Part shown: positions 1 to 5,770 of the stretch, piece after piece
Position numbering within the stretch: the stretch's first letter is position 1
Layout: each line of letters begins with the position of its first letter
Virus record (IMG/VR): IMGVR_UViG_3300047557_002025
Coordinates: 1-25,518 of that record
From: a virus
DNA: 25,518 nucleotides
Reading direction: 5' to 3' (one strand)
Notes under the pieces: generated by a model
The model's database searches: none
What the model was told of the DNA's origin: nothing
What the model saw: the letters and a program-made list of their open reading frames with translations, nothing else
Made by a program: the position numbers and the translations under genes

Positions 1-67
1 CTACACCACTTAACCCCCCCATCTCCTAATCCATACCCTATTCAGCTCTCGCTTCGCCCCACCCTCC

Positions 68-89
68 AAAGTCACTCCCAAGTAACTCC
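68..89. repeat. Dispersed hairpin, copy 1 (degenerate)
   Basis: The right arm AGTAACTCC (81-89) is intact; the left arm AAAGTCACT is diverged. It contains TCACTCC (72-78) and TAACTCC (83-89) as direct repeats 11 bp apart, about one helical turn. It lies 8 bp upstream of the P1 -35 box. Confidence 0.4.
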
Positions 90-97
90 AAAAACCC

Positions 98-126
98 TTG
101 ACACCCACACCACTCTATACTATACT
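98..126 (+). promoter_or_regulatory. Sigma70-type promoter P1
   Basis: A perfect -35 box TTGACA (98-103) is separated by exactly 17 bp from TATACT (121-126). A second TATACT overlaps at 116-121. The match to the bacterial housekeeping promoter is close to ideal, so host RNA polymerase is the likely user. A degenerate hairpin-family copy (68-89) ends 8 bp upstream of the -35 box, and a long-stem inverted repeat begins 48 bp downstream of the -10 box. Confidence 0.75.
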
Positions 127-174
127 CCAATCTCTCCAAACAGCGTGGGATGAGGTGGCCCCCTGCAAGGAGAA

Positions 175-233
175 GGGGAGTGAGGCCACTCCAACCGGTA
201 GCTGCCAGCAAGCCGCCGATTGCCTCACTCCCC
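175..233 (+). ncRNA. Long-stem hairpin after P1 (candidate small RNA or leader)
   Basis: A perfect 12-bp inverted repeat lies at 175-186 (GGGGAGTGAGGC) and 222-233, with a 35-base loop. No T-run follows (an A/T-rich stretch starts at 240), so it is not a standard intrinsic terminator. P1 would transcribe it near the start of the RNA. The sequence GCCGCCGATT in the loop (212-221) recurs at 370-379 in the next module. The role is unknown; attenuator, small RNA or protein-binding site are all possible. Confidence 0.45.
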
Positions 234-254
234 GCTAACCAATAAAAATAATAC

Positions 255-283
255 TTGACCCCCATCCTAGACTATACTATACT
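255..283 (+). promoter_or_regulatory. Sigma70-type promoter P2
   Basis: TTGACC (255-260), a 17-bp spacer and TATACT (278-283), with an overlapping TATACT at 273-278. The CTATACTATACT arrangement and the spacing are the same as in P1, 157 bp upstream, so the two look like repeated units. It faces the first coding block (start 444). Confidence 0.7.
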
Positions 284-331
284 TCATGCTGCCCACGTAG
301 GAGACTGTCACCAGCGGTTCTCTGACGGGCT

Positions 332-375
332 GGCGGCGGGGCGTATTCCCATCCGAATGGACACGCCCCGCCGCC
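332..375 (+). ncRNA. Long-stem hairpin after P2 (leader hairpin or attenuator)
   Basis: A perfect 13-bp GC-rich inverted repeat lies at 332-344 (GGCGGCGGGGCGT) and 363-375. The loop carries a further ATTC/GAAT pairing (345-348, 355-358). The stem begins 48 bases after the P2 -10 box, the same distance as in the P1 module. A run of five T (394-398) lies 18 bases beyond the stem, too far for a classical terminator. It is likely a leader structure affecting expression of the genes from 444 on, or a stable small RNA. Confidence 0.5.
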
Positions 376-443
376 GATTACCTTTCCTAGTCCTTTTTGC
401 CGGCTCTCAGCATACAAAGACACCCCCACTCCAAGGAAGCGAT

Positions 444-716
444 ATGGCACAGATCACTTCAGCAGCCGAAGCGCAGGCAGCGTTGCGGGAGGCTCATTCC
501 GAGCTGACCACCGCGCAGGAAGCGCCCCGGCACCGCAGCCACTCCGATCAGGCGGCGAACATTTCCGTCGCCATCACCAAGGTACAGGAAGCGCTGTCCT
601 GGCTGGGAGCGGTGATGCATCTGGTGGACCACATCCGGCACCCGGACCAACCGGCGGATGCCCCCAGTGAGCCGCTTCACCCCGAGCACACCACCGAGCC
701 GGGGGCGCAGGCATGA
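444..716 (+). CDS. Small protein with Acb2/Tad1-like helical motif, copy 1
   Basis: A 90-residue protein. ATG 444 is chosen because AAGGAAG lies just upstream; an open frame extends to 255, but that would run through promoter P2. The core NISVAITKVQEALSWLGAV (about residues 36-54) matches the amphipathic SLAxTKLEEAxMWL pattern I associate with the Acb2/Tad1 hairpin family, phage proteins that sequester signalling nucleotides of CBASS and Thoeris defence. The next gene has the same core (AITKV-EA--WL), so the two are paralogues. The N-terminus is a polar, probably helical segment and the C-terminus is Pro/Glu/His-rich and probably disordered. It is first in the block read from P1/P2 and overlaps the next gene by ATGA. 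The family assignment is by eye from a short motif; it could be an unrelated helical protein. Confidence 0.6.
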   Translation: MAQITSAAEAQAALREAHSELTTAQEAPRHRSHSDQAANISVAITKVQEALSWLGAVMHLVDHIRHPDQPADAPSEPLHPEHTTEPGAQA

Positions 717-1054
717 GCCACGGATCGCCCACCGAGTATCCCAAGGACGTGCGGCCGCTATTCGGCAACGTGAACAGGAGCGAAGGCATCCGGGTGCGCT
801 CCATCGACGCTCTGCAAGGCGTCGTCATGGCACTACGCGACCGCGAGCCGTCGCGGGAGAACTCCCTCGCCATCACGAAGGTCGAGGAAGCGATGCACTG
901 GCTCCAGTCCGAAGCCGGAGTTACCCTGGAAGTAACTCCAGCCGCCGGCGTCGCCCACCCCAATACTGGACCGATCGGCGCCTGCATTCCTGCGACGGCA
1001 ACGGAAGCCGGCGCCTACGCTACTCCGCTGAAGGAGCCGCCTAGCGCGGCGTAA
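713..1054 (+). CDS. Small protein with Acb2/Tad1-like helical motif, copy 2
   Basis: A 113-residue protein starting at ATG 713 inside the previous stop (ATGA), so probably translationally coupled. RENSLAITKVEEAMHWL (about residues 48-64) is a good match to the conserved helix of Acb2/Tad1 proteins, where Glu/Asn-Ser-Leu-Ala precedes a Thr-Lys-Leu-Glu-Glu-Ala and an aromatic-Leu pair. A preceding helix (about residues 30-43) could form the helical hairpin. If the assignment holds, it would bind cyclic oligonucleotides or cyclic ADP-ribose isomers in the host cytoplasm and blunt abortive-infection defences. After the motif the frame crosses a dispersed hairpin (917-939) encoding GVT-LE-VTP; the C-terminal third is low-complexity and possibly dispensable. 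Alternative: a structural or regulatory helical protein of unknown role. Confidence 0.65.
   Translation: MSHGSPTEYPKDVRPLFGNVNRSEGIRVRSIDALQGVVMALRDREPSRENSLAITKVEEAMHWLQSEAGVTLEVTPAAGVAHPNTGPIGACIPATATEAGAYATPLKEPPSAA
917..939. repeat. Dispersed hairpin, copy 2 (inside the second sponge-like gene)
   Basis: Perfect 8-bp arms GGAGTTAC (917-924) and GTAACTCC (932-939) with loop cctggaa. It lies in frame in the coding sequence and reads GVT then EVTP-like residues. Confidence 0.85.
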
Positions 1055-1069
1055 CCAGGAGCAAGTGCC

Positions 1070-1471
1070 ATTCCCCGCCAGCACACACAAGCGCGCTTCG
1101 ATCTTCTTTTGCCATCCGATGTGCTGGAGGAATTGCGGGCCATCGGCGCGGCGGAAGAGACGAACATCGCCGAGATCATCCGCCGCGTCGGCGACCTGAT
1201 CATTACCTTTGACATACCTCCAGCCAATGCGCCTATCCCGCCCATCTACGCGGGAGCCAATACCGAGCGCTTCACCTATTTCATTCCCAACCCCCAGCTC
1301 AGCCAGTTGACGGATGCGGCCGTGCGGCGCGGGCTGACGGTCCATGAGCTGTTGAGGCAGGGGCTTATCCTCTACTCGAAGAGGAAGCGCAAGGCGCTGC
1401 GGGAATGGACGATGCCGGCGGTGGAGGGGACTACGCTGACGGTGAACAACCATGGCGTGGTGACGGGGTGA
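1070..1471 (+). CDS. Tandem ribbon-helix-helix-like protein, probable ATT start
   Basis: The frame is open from 1055. The first standard start would be TTG 1109, but that removes the sequence ARFDLLLP, which looks like the beta-strand of a ribbon-helix-helix (RHH) domain. AGGAG (1057-1061) lies 8 bases before ATT 1070, so I propose ATT initiation and a 133-residue protein. The first RHH-like unit spans about residues 8-40 (strand RFDLLLP, helix, then TNIAEIIRR). A second unit spans about 66-108 (strand RFTYFIP, helix, then LTVHELLRQG) and is followed by a basic KRKRK stretch. Two units in one chain could form a pseudodimer that binds DNA. It lies between the sponge-like genes and the small terminase, so it may be an early regulator. 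The fold is inferred from pattern only. Confidence 0.6.
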   Translation: MPRQHTQARFDLLLPSDVLEELRAIGAAEETNIAEIIRRVGDLIITFDIPPANAPIPPIYAGANTERFTYFIPNPQLSQLTDAAVRRGLTVHELLRQGLILYSKRKRKALREWTMPAVEGTTLTVNNHGVVTG

Positions 1472-1477
1472 GGAGGC

Positions 1478-2206
1478 GTGGCTAAACTTCCTTCCTCTTC
1501 TTTGCCGGCCCCTATCCAGCCAGTTCGACAGCCCACGATCATCAGGCCGGACAATTATGCGGGGCCGGAGAAGGGGCGGGCGCATTCGCTGCTCAGTCCG
1601 TCGATAGGGCTGTTCATCGCCGAGATATGCTCCAATATGGAGCCGTTGGCGGTGGTGATGCGGCGGTACGGCATCAACAAACAGCAGTTTCGGGCGTTGC
1701 TGGCGCAGCCGGTGTTCCGGCAGGCAGTGTCGCAGCAGAGGCAGGTGTTTGCGAGCGCGGCCAATCTGCCGGATCGGATCAGGCTCAAGGCGCAGTTGGC
1801 GGTCGAGGACCTGATCCAGAACATGTACATGCTCGCGAGCGGGACTGCGCCGAACACACCGGCAGCGGCCCAGGTGGCTGCGTTCAATCAGATCAAGAAC
1901 CTGACGGGTCTGGAGAAGCCCGAGGCTCCGGCCCCGAAACAGAAGTTTGCGCTCACGATCAATGTTGCGCCTAGCAATGGTGGGTCGGGGGAAATCATTG
2001 AGGCCATACACGAGGAAGTGGATGTGGCGGAAGAGGTTGGGCAGGCGGCGTTGGCGGACGAGGATGCGCTGTCCGTCACCGTAGCCAATGGGGGGTGGAA
2101 CAGTGGGATAGCCCGCCCAGTGGGGGACATGCGGAACCCGCCGCCTGCGGTTGAGATCATCAATTCCGGGAAGTGGGGAGCGCGGCCCGGAGTTACTGCG
2201 GAGTAA
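1478..2206 (+). CDS. Terminase small subunit (probable)
   Basis: A 242-residue protein starting at GTG 1478, 6 bases after the previous stop, with AGGAGG at 1471-1476. That SD is unusually close, so the exact start is uncertain. The N-terminal half is helical, with a helix-turn-helix-like stretch (about residues 55-80, with RRYGINKQQFRALL), as expected for recognition of packaging DNA. The middle (about 96-150) has an amphipathic helix and the phrase QIKNLTGLEKPE, common at the end of the oligomerisation region in small terminases. The C-terminal tail is acidic and could contact the large subunit. The large terminase lies less than 1 kb downstream, which supports the call. The last residues GVTAE and the TAA stop are encoded by a dispersed hairpin (2189-2210). 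Confidence 0.65.
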   Translation: MAKLPSSSLPAPIQPVRQPTIIRPDNYAGPEKGRAHSLLSPSIGLFIAEICSNMEPLAVVMRRYGINKQQFRALLAQPVFRQAVSQQRQVFASAANLPDRIRLKAQLAVEDLIQNMYMLASGTAPNTPAAAQVAAFNQIKNLTGLEKPEAPAPKQKFALTINVAPSNGGSGEIIEAIHEEVDVAEEVGQAALADEDALSVTVANGGWNSGIARPVGDMRNPPPAVEIINSGKWGARPGVTAE

Positions 2207-2210
2207 CTTT
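2189..2210. repeat. Dispersed hairpin, copy 3 (small terminase / next gene junction)
   Basis: GGAGTTACT (2189-2197) pairs with AGTAACTTT (2202-2210); the two outer pairs would be G-U in RNA. The right arm contains the TAA stop (2204-2206), and loop plus arm form GGAG (2200-2203), the only visible SD for ATG 2212. Confidence 0.8.
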
Positions 2211-2211
2211 G

Positions 2212-2400
2212 ATGACGGCAGAAGAGTTGGCTGCGCAAGCCAAGGCTGTGGCAAAAGAAGCGGGCCTCGAGGTCAACGATGACATTCTCGACGCGATGGA
2301 CCATTGGGCTGACATGGTGATGCAGATACCTGACGAGGATATCCTCGCCATGATGCAGAAGCCCGAGCCTGCGGAGAAGAACGATGCCGATAGTCCCTAG
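2212..2400 (+). CDS. Hypothetical small acidic helical protein
   Basis: A 62-residue protein. ATG 2212 follows GGAG (2200-2203) in the loop and right arm of the junction hairpin at an 8-base spacing; the in-frame start at 2173 would lie inside the small terminase gene. It is rich in Ala, Asp, Glu and Met and probably forms two helices (about residues 2-18 and 23-48). No family is recognised. Its place between the terminase subunits suggests a packaging-related or host-takeover role, but nothing in the sequence proves this. It overlaps the next gene by 17 bases. Confidence 0.6.
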   Translation: MTAEELAAQAKAVAKEAGLEVNDDILDAMDHWADMVMQIPDEDILAMMQKPEPAEKNDADSP

Positions 2401-2623
2401 AACTTTGGGGTTTTATGAGTTGATCTTTCATTATTTATCTTTTACCGGAGGAACCATCGTTACAGCGGCGGTGTGGCCGTGCGGGTTGTGCGACCAAATG
2501 ATTGACGGTATGGGCGGGCCAGGGGATGGAGAGATTTGCGAGAAGTGTGGTGAGGACTTGAAAGCCGGGCGGTTGCGCGGTACAATTAAGCGGGAGCCGG
2601 AGAAGAAGAATGCCGGAAGTTAA
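2384..2623 (+). CDS. Small zinc-ribbon protein
   Basis: A 79-residue protein from ATG 2384 with GGAG at a suitable distance; it overlaps the end of the previous gene. Two CxxC pairs (Cys33/Cys36 and Cys52/Cys55) form a plausible zinc ribbon, followed by a basic tail. The first 25 residues are hydrophobic, come from an AT-rich patch (2400-2445) and do not look like part of the ribbon. A strong GGAGGA (2447-2452) sits just before ATC 2456 and GTG 2471 in the same frame, so the real protein may be shorter and begin close to WPCGLC. The function is unknown; small phage zinc ribbons often bind nucleic acid or host proteins. Confidence 0.6.
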   Translation: MPIVPRTLGFYELIFHYLSFTGGTIVTAAVWPCGLCDQMIDGMGGPGDGEICEKCGEDLKAGRLRGTIKREPEKKNAGS

Positions 2624-2855
2624 CGAAATCCCCGAGGCATACGAATGGGAGCATGTCCATAAGAGCGGTGCCGTCGAAATGACGGAGCGTTTTAAAGTCC
2701 CTGGTGGGTGGCTTTACCGCACAATCGTATGTACGCAAGTCACAGGAATGCTTATGCACATGACATACGTTCCCGAGCCGGAAGTGCGGTATGTGGCTGC
2801 GCAGGTGGCTGAGCCCGTTCGCGTACTCAATCCGATCACTTCCCAAGTTACCTGA
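2610..2855 (+). CDS. Hypothetical small phage protein
   Basis: An 81-residue protein starting at ATG 2610 after GGAGAAGAAG, overlapping the previous gene by 14 bases. It contains FKVPGGWLYRTIV (about residues 28-40), a beta-rich phrase I have seen in small phage proteins of unknown function, and then a second beta-like stretch ending in VTYVPEP-like residues. No catalytic or metal-binding motif is visible. Its TGA stop lies in the loop of a dispersed hairpin (2844-2865). It is probably translated with its neighbours from the same message. Confidence 0.6.
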   Translation: MPEVNEIPEAYEWEHVHKSGAVEMTERFKVPGGWLYRTIVCTQVTGMLMHMTYVPEPEVRYVAAQVAEPVRVLNPITSQVT

Positions 2856-2865
2856 AAGTAACTCC
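2844..2865. repeat. Dispersed hairpin, copy 4
   Basis: AGTTAC (2846-2851) pairs with GTAACT (2858-2863); the outer two positions are mismatched. The TGA stop of the upstream gene is in the loop, and GAAAG (2854-2858) is the only SD-like sequence before GTG 2867. Confidence 0.65.
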
Positions 2866-2866
2866 A

Positions 2867-2968
2867 GTGGAATGCGAAGGGGCGCAAATAGTAATCAACT
2901 CCATAGCGATTGGACTGATCGCTGGTACGATTATTCATTTCGCTTGGGAGTGGTGGGTAAATAAGTAA
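2867..2968 (+). CDS. 33-residue single-span membrane protein
   Basis: A short frame GTG 2867 to TAA 2968. After a short polar N-terminus it encodes a hydrophobic stretch IVINSIAIGLIAGTIIHFAW (residues 8-27), then EWWVNK, a typical one-pass membrane segment with a Trp-rich, basic interface. The TAA overlaps the ATG of the large terminase by one base (TAATG), strong evidence that the frame is translated and coupled. It is too short for common gene finders. Function unknown; holin-like, superinfection or membrane-signalling roles are possible. It could also serve only as a leader that couples terminase translation. Confidence 0.55.
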   Translation: MECEGAQIVINSIAIGLIAGTIIHFAWEWWVNK

Positions 2969-4431
2969 TGCCCGCAGTCGAGGATATCTCCCTTAATTTC
3001 ACGCCAGTCCCGTCGCTGGCCAAAATGTTTCTTGCCACTACGGCGAACAAGTTTGTATTTGTTTTTGGTCCGGTCGGCAGCACCAAGACAACATCGTGCC
3101 TGATGTGGCTCATGATGCGGGCGGCTCGTCAGGCCCCGAGCCCTGATGGCATCAGGCGCACCCGCTTCGCGCTCGTGCGCAATACGCTGGTGGCGCTGAA
3201 GCAAACGGTTCTGAAAGATATCCTCAGTCTCTTTGCCGGGATGGTGGAGTGGCGACCATCTGAGAATGTCTGCCGCATCAAGGTGGCAGATATCGATACT
3301 GAGTGGATATTGATGGGGCTGGAAAGCCCGGAAGATCAGAAGCGGTTGCTATCTCTCCAGCTTAGCGGCGTATACATCAACGAAGTTAGAGAAATTCTTT
3401 ACCAGCTTATCTTTGCGGCATTTTCGCGGACTGGGCGTTTCCCCAACATGAAGCACGGCGGGGTGACATGCTCATACCGCTTCCTGCTGGCGGACAGCAA
3501 TATGGGAGTGGACGGGTCGCCGCTGCATCACTTTCTGGAAGTGGAGAAGCATCCGGCTGTGATGTACATTCACCAGCCGAGCGCGCTTAGCTCAGCAGCG
3601 GATTGGCTGCAATATTTACCTGAAGGATACTACCGTGATGCTCAGGTTGGACAAACGCGAGCGTGGATTGATACTCATATACACGCTAAATGGAGTGCAG
3701 ACCTTTCGGGGGAACCTATTTTTGCAGCCGTGTTCAATGAGTTTTTTCACGTCTCTCCTACGCCGTTACAGACCGTTCCAGGCTTACCAATCTTGGGAGG
3801 GGTCGACCCCGGTCTTAACCCTGCGTGCATTCTCGGGCAACTTACTGCGAGCGGTCAGCTTCGAGTGTATAAGGAGTTGTTCGCCGAAAACCAACTCTTC
3901 GGAGATTTTGTCGACAGTCAAATTATCCCAACATCACAGTTACCGGGATTTGCGGGTCGCGCGCACTTCTTCACGATGGACCCATCCGGCGTTAACCGCC
4001 ACGCGATTTCCGGGCTCAGCGCCAAAGGCTTCATGGACAGCCGCGGGTTTCAATGTGTCACTGCCGCTACGAATGATATCGATCCGCGTCTCAAGGCGAT
4101 TGAAAACTACCTCACGAAAATTATCTCGCCGGGTGGCGACTTCATGCTCAGCCTTGTCGACATCAAGCGCAAAGGACCGCAACCGGGGCTGCTCATCGAT
4201 CCTTCCTGTGAGAAGTTGATCGAAGCCCTGAACGGCAAATACCGATATAAGCGCAACCGCGCTGGAGAGCTGGAAGCTAAGCCCGAGAAGAAGCACCCAA
4301 TATCCGACGTGGTGGATGGGCTAGGGTATCTGGCGATGGGCATCAATACTGCGCCGTTCAAGAAGTTAGTTTCTTCGATCGGAGCGCCGCGACCAACGCA
4401 ACTTACTGTGGACAGGAGGGGGTGGACATGA
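2968..4431 (+). CDS. Terminase large subunit (packaging ATPase and nuclease)
   Basis: A 487-residue protein, normal length for the family. It drives ATP-dependent DNA packaging into the prohead and cuts the concatemer. The Walker A motif is GPVGSTKTT (residues 34-42). The Walker B-like motif is GVYINE (134-139), with Asn in place of the usual first Asp, which I believe occurs in this terminase subgroup; Glu139 would be catalytic. The C-terminal RNase H-like nuclease has acidic candidates in VDPGLNP (Asp280), MDPSG (Asp338) and SDVVDGLG (Asp447/Asp450). The start is set by TAATG overlap with the small membrane gene. It ends in an ATGA overlap with the next gene. The call is secure; the packaging type (cos, pac or terminal repeats) cannot be told from this. 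Confidence 0.93.
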   Translation: MPAVEDISLNFTPVPSLAKMFLATTANKFVFVFGPVGSTKTTSCLMWLMMRAARQAPSPDGIRRTRFALVRNTLVALKQTVLKDILSLFAGMVEWRPSENVCRIKVADIDTEWILMGLESPEDQKRLLSLQLSGVYINEVREILYQLIFAAFSRTGRFPNMKHGGVTCSYRFLLADSNMGVDGSPLHHFLEVEKHPAVMYIHQPSALSSAADWLQYLPEGYYRDAQVGQTRAWIDTHIHAKWSADLSGEPIFAAVFNEFFHVSPTPLQTVPGLPILGGVDPGLNPACILGQLTASGQLRVYKELFAENQLFGDFVDSQIIPTSQLPGFAGRAHFFTMDPSGVNRHAISGLSAKGFMDSRGFQCVTAATNDIDPRLKAIENYLTKIISPGGDFMLSLVDIKRKGPQPGLLIDPSCEKLIEALNGKYRYKRNRAGELEAKPEKKHPISDVVDGLGYLAMGINTAPFKKLVSSIGAPRPTQLTVDRRGWT

Positions 4432-4652
4432 GTGGTATAGGCACATACGAAGTAACGGTTCGGCGCTGGTACAAGACCTATGACGAGTGCAAGGTGCTGG
4501 TGCGGGCCGAAGGCGATATGGACGCCTGCCAAAGAGTGGAACAGATGGTTGAGCACAATCCCGGCATGAATGGGCATTGGGCTGGAACCGTGGAAACACA
4601 GTTCGACCCCACGAAAGATGGTTACGCTTACAAAGCAGAGAAACTGCCATGA
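4428..4652 (+). CDS. Hypothetical small protein after the large terminase
   Basis: A 74-residue protein. ATG 4428 (overlapping the terminase stop as ATGA) is preferred over GTG 4422 because AGGAGGG (4414-4420) is ideally spaced. It begins with a beta-like YEVTVRRWYKTYDECKVLVRAEG segment split by polar residues, then a helix (about residues 27-40), which suggests a compact alpha/beta fold. No family is recognised. It is followed by an ATGA overlap with the lysin gene and so belongs to the same message. Confidence 0.6.
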   Translation: MSGIGTYEVTVRRWYKTYDECKVLVRAEGDMDACQRVEQMVEHNPGMNGHWAGTVETQFDPTKDGYAYKAEKLP

Positions 4653-5167
4653 GCAACTACCAAGTCGACCCGGTTGATTTCTTCCGCGACATCCGTCCCT
4701 ATATGGGGTGGCTCAGTGATATCACTGGCAAGAATATGGCCACTGACGAAGCATATGTCATGATGGTGGCCATCGCCATCCAAGAAAGCCAGATGAAGTT
4801 TCGTGTGCAAATCAATAGCAATGGGTCGCCGCTAGGTCCGGCCATGGGGCTATGGCAGTTCGAGCAGAAAGGCGGCGTAACTGGGGTAATGTTTTTCAAA
4901 ACCACGTCGGATTGGGCCAAGGAAGTATGCGCCTATCGCGGCGTGCTATGGGACGACAGGGAAATTCATCAGCGTTTGGCAGTCGACAACCAATTGGCGG
5001 CGTGCTTTGCACGGCTGTTGCTTTACACCGACCCCAAGAATTTACCAGCTCTGGACGAACCGGAGGATGCCTGGGATTATTACCTCCGCAACTGGCGCCC
5101 AGGCAAGCCGGACAAAGCTCGGTGGATGAACAAGTCCTATCCTGAAGCTATGGATGCCGTGCTATGA
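4649..5167 (+). CDS. Lysozyme/lytic transglycosylase-fold protein (candidate endolysin)
   Basis: A 172-residue protein; ATG 4649 overlaps the previous stop (ATGA). The helix AIAIQES (residues 41-47) carries Glu46 as the likely catalytic acid. It is followed by GPAMGLWQFE (about 63-72), the equivalent of the GLMQI-type motif of the soluble lytic transglycosylase/goose lysozyme fold. It would cleave the glycan strands of peptidoglycan. The small size and single domain fit an endolysin, while the place beside the terminase and before tail genes also allows a virion-associated entry lysin. No signal peptide or membrane anchor is visible, so an endolysin would need a holin. The fold is fairly sure; the exact role is not. 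Confidence 0.75.
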   Translation: MSNYQVDPVDFFRDIRPYMGWLSDITGKNMATDEAYVMMVAIAIQESQMKFRVQINSNGSPLGPAMGLWQFEQKGGVTGVMFFKTTSDWAKEVCAYRGVLWDDREIHQRLAVDNQLAACFARLLLYTDPKNLPALDEPEDAWDYYLRNWRPGKPDKARWMNKSYPEAMDAVL

Positions 5168-5700
5168 GTGATCAACTTACTAAATTACTTGACGTAATGG
5201 ATCATTACGAGACCCTCCACGGTAAGCCACCGGCATATTTACGCTTGACCCAGGAAGAATATAAAAAATTTTTACTCGTTGCACAGCCCCTATTAATAGC
5301 AGCGGCAGCTTCGGACGGCTCCATCAGACTTCGTGGCGTACCAATCCTATGCGGAGATGAACCTGTGCCTACTCCCAAACCAGACATGATCAAGCACCCC
5401 CCACACTACAACTCGCACCCGTCTGGCGTGGAATGTCGGACGATCGTGCAGGAGTTTCCGTTCAACATCGGCACGGCCATAAAGCATTTATGGCGGGCCG
5501 GACTGAAGCCGGGCTCCCCTACATTGGTGGACTTGGAGAAAGCGAAGCAATATATCAATTTCGAGATCGAGCGGATCACCAAGCAACAGGACAAAGAACT
5601 GGCGCAAGCGGAACCGCCCCCTTTCCGGCGCGACCTGGGTATAGCGGGGGGTAGCGTCGAACCTGGGTTACTTGTAAGTAACTCTGAACATCGGACTTGA
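5164..5700 (+). CDS. DUF3310 protein (phage nucleotide-kinase-like family)
   Basis: A 178-residue protein, ATGA overlap with the lysin gene. The DUF3310 core is clear: HPPHYN (residues 78-83), FNIGTAIKHLWRAG (about 100-113) and DLEKAKQYI (123-131). This family includes T7 gp1.7, a nucleotide kinase; activity in this protein is an inference. The first 75 residues form an extra N-terminal region (helices and a short LRGVPI strand) not needed for the core. The last residues are encoded across a dispersed hairpin (5665-5684), and the TGA stop is part of the TTGACA box of promoter P3. It closes the first transcription block. Confidence 0.85.
   Translation: MSDQLTKLLDVMDHYETLHGKPPAYLRLTQEEYKKFLLVAQPLLIAAAASDGSIRLRGVPILCGDEPVPTPKPDMIKHPPHYNSHPSGVECRTIVQEFPFNIGTAIKHLWRAGLKPGSPTLVDLEKAKQYINFEIERITKQQDKELAQAEPPPFRRDLGIAGGSVEPGLLVSNSEHRT
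5665..5684. repeat. Dispersed hairpin, copy 5 (before promoter P3)
   Basis: GGGTTACTT (5665-5673) pairs with AAGTAACTC (5676-5684), nine pairs with one G-T. It lies in the 3' end of the DUF3310 gene and ends 12 bp before the P3 -35 box. Confidence 0.75.
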
Positions 5701-5725
5701 CACTAACCCCTAATTGAGCTAGTAT
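5697..5725 (+). promoter_or_regulatory. Sigma70-type promoter P3 for the tailspike block
   Basis: TTGACA (5697-5702), 17-bp spacer, TAGTAT (5720-5725); an overlapping TATACT (5723-5728) would have a 20-bp spacer. It overlaps the DUF3310 stop codon and lies about 45 bp before the tailspike start, so it probably opens the adsorption-gene transcript. Confidence 0.65.
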
Positions 5726-5770
5726 ACTCAGCATGGTCAAACCTACTGTGGGCGGTGGGGATGACTGCGT

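Larger units (their letters stand above)
1..443. promoter_or_regulatory. Non-coding control region
   Basis: No convincing gene lies in this stretch. The first 140 bases have only six G on the + strand, and half of the first 60 are C. CTCCAA occurs six times (64-69, 86-91, 125-130, 134-139, 189-194, 429-434). The region holds two promoters, two long-stem hairpins and one degenerate copy of the dispersed hairpin family. It appears to control the first gene block, starting at 444, and may also produce small RNAs. A phage replication or packaging signal is possible but unproven. Confidence 0.6.

Noticed and set aside
134-136. Integrase, repressor or attachment site indicating lysogeny
   Set aside because: None is visible in the window; the lifestyle cannot be judged from this part alone.
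134-139. CTCCAA repeats as a proven replication origin
   Set aside because: Iteration and skew are suggestive, but no initiator gene, DnaA box or AT-rich unwinding element is clear.
134-221. A group of short - strand and alternative-frame ORFs throughout the window
   Set aside because: They lie inside stronger + strand genes, lack SDs and have compositions of shadow frames.
38-265. A 75-residue hydrophobic-looking open frame on the - strand
   Set aside because: It overlaps both strong + strand promoters and the first hairpin module and has no SD support. All other genes are on the + strand.
332-398. A standard intrinsic terminator at the second leader hairpin
   Set aside because: The T-run is 18 bases beyond the stem, too far for normal termination; it is kept only as a leader or small-RNA hairpin.
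833-2254. A 473-residue open frame on the - strand
   Set aside because: It lies antisense to at least three well-supported + strand genes with SDs and overlaps, and its translation is Arg/Pro/His/Leu-rich without motifs, typical of antisense GC-rich sequence.
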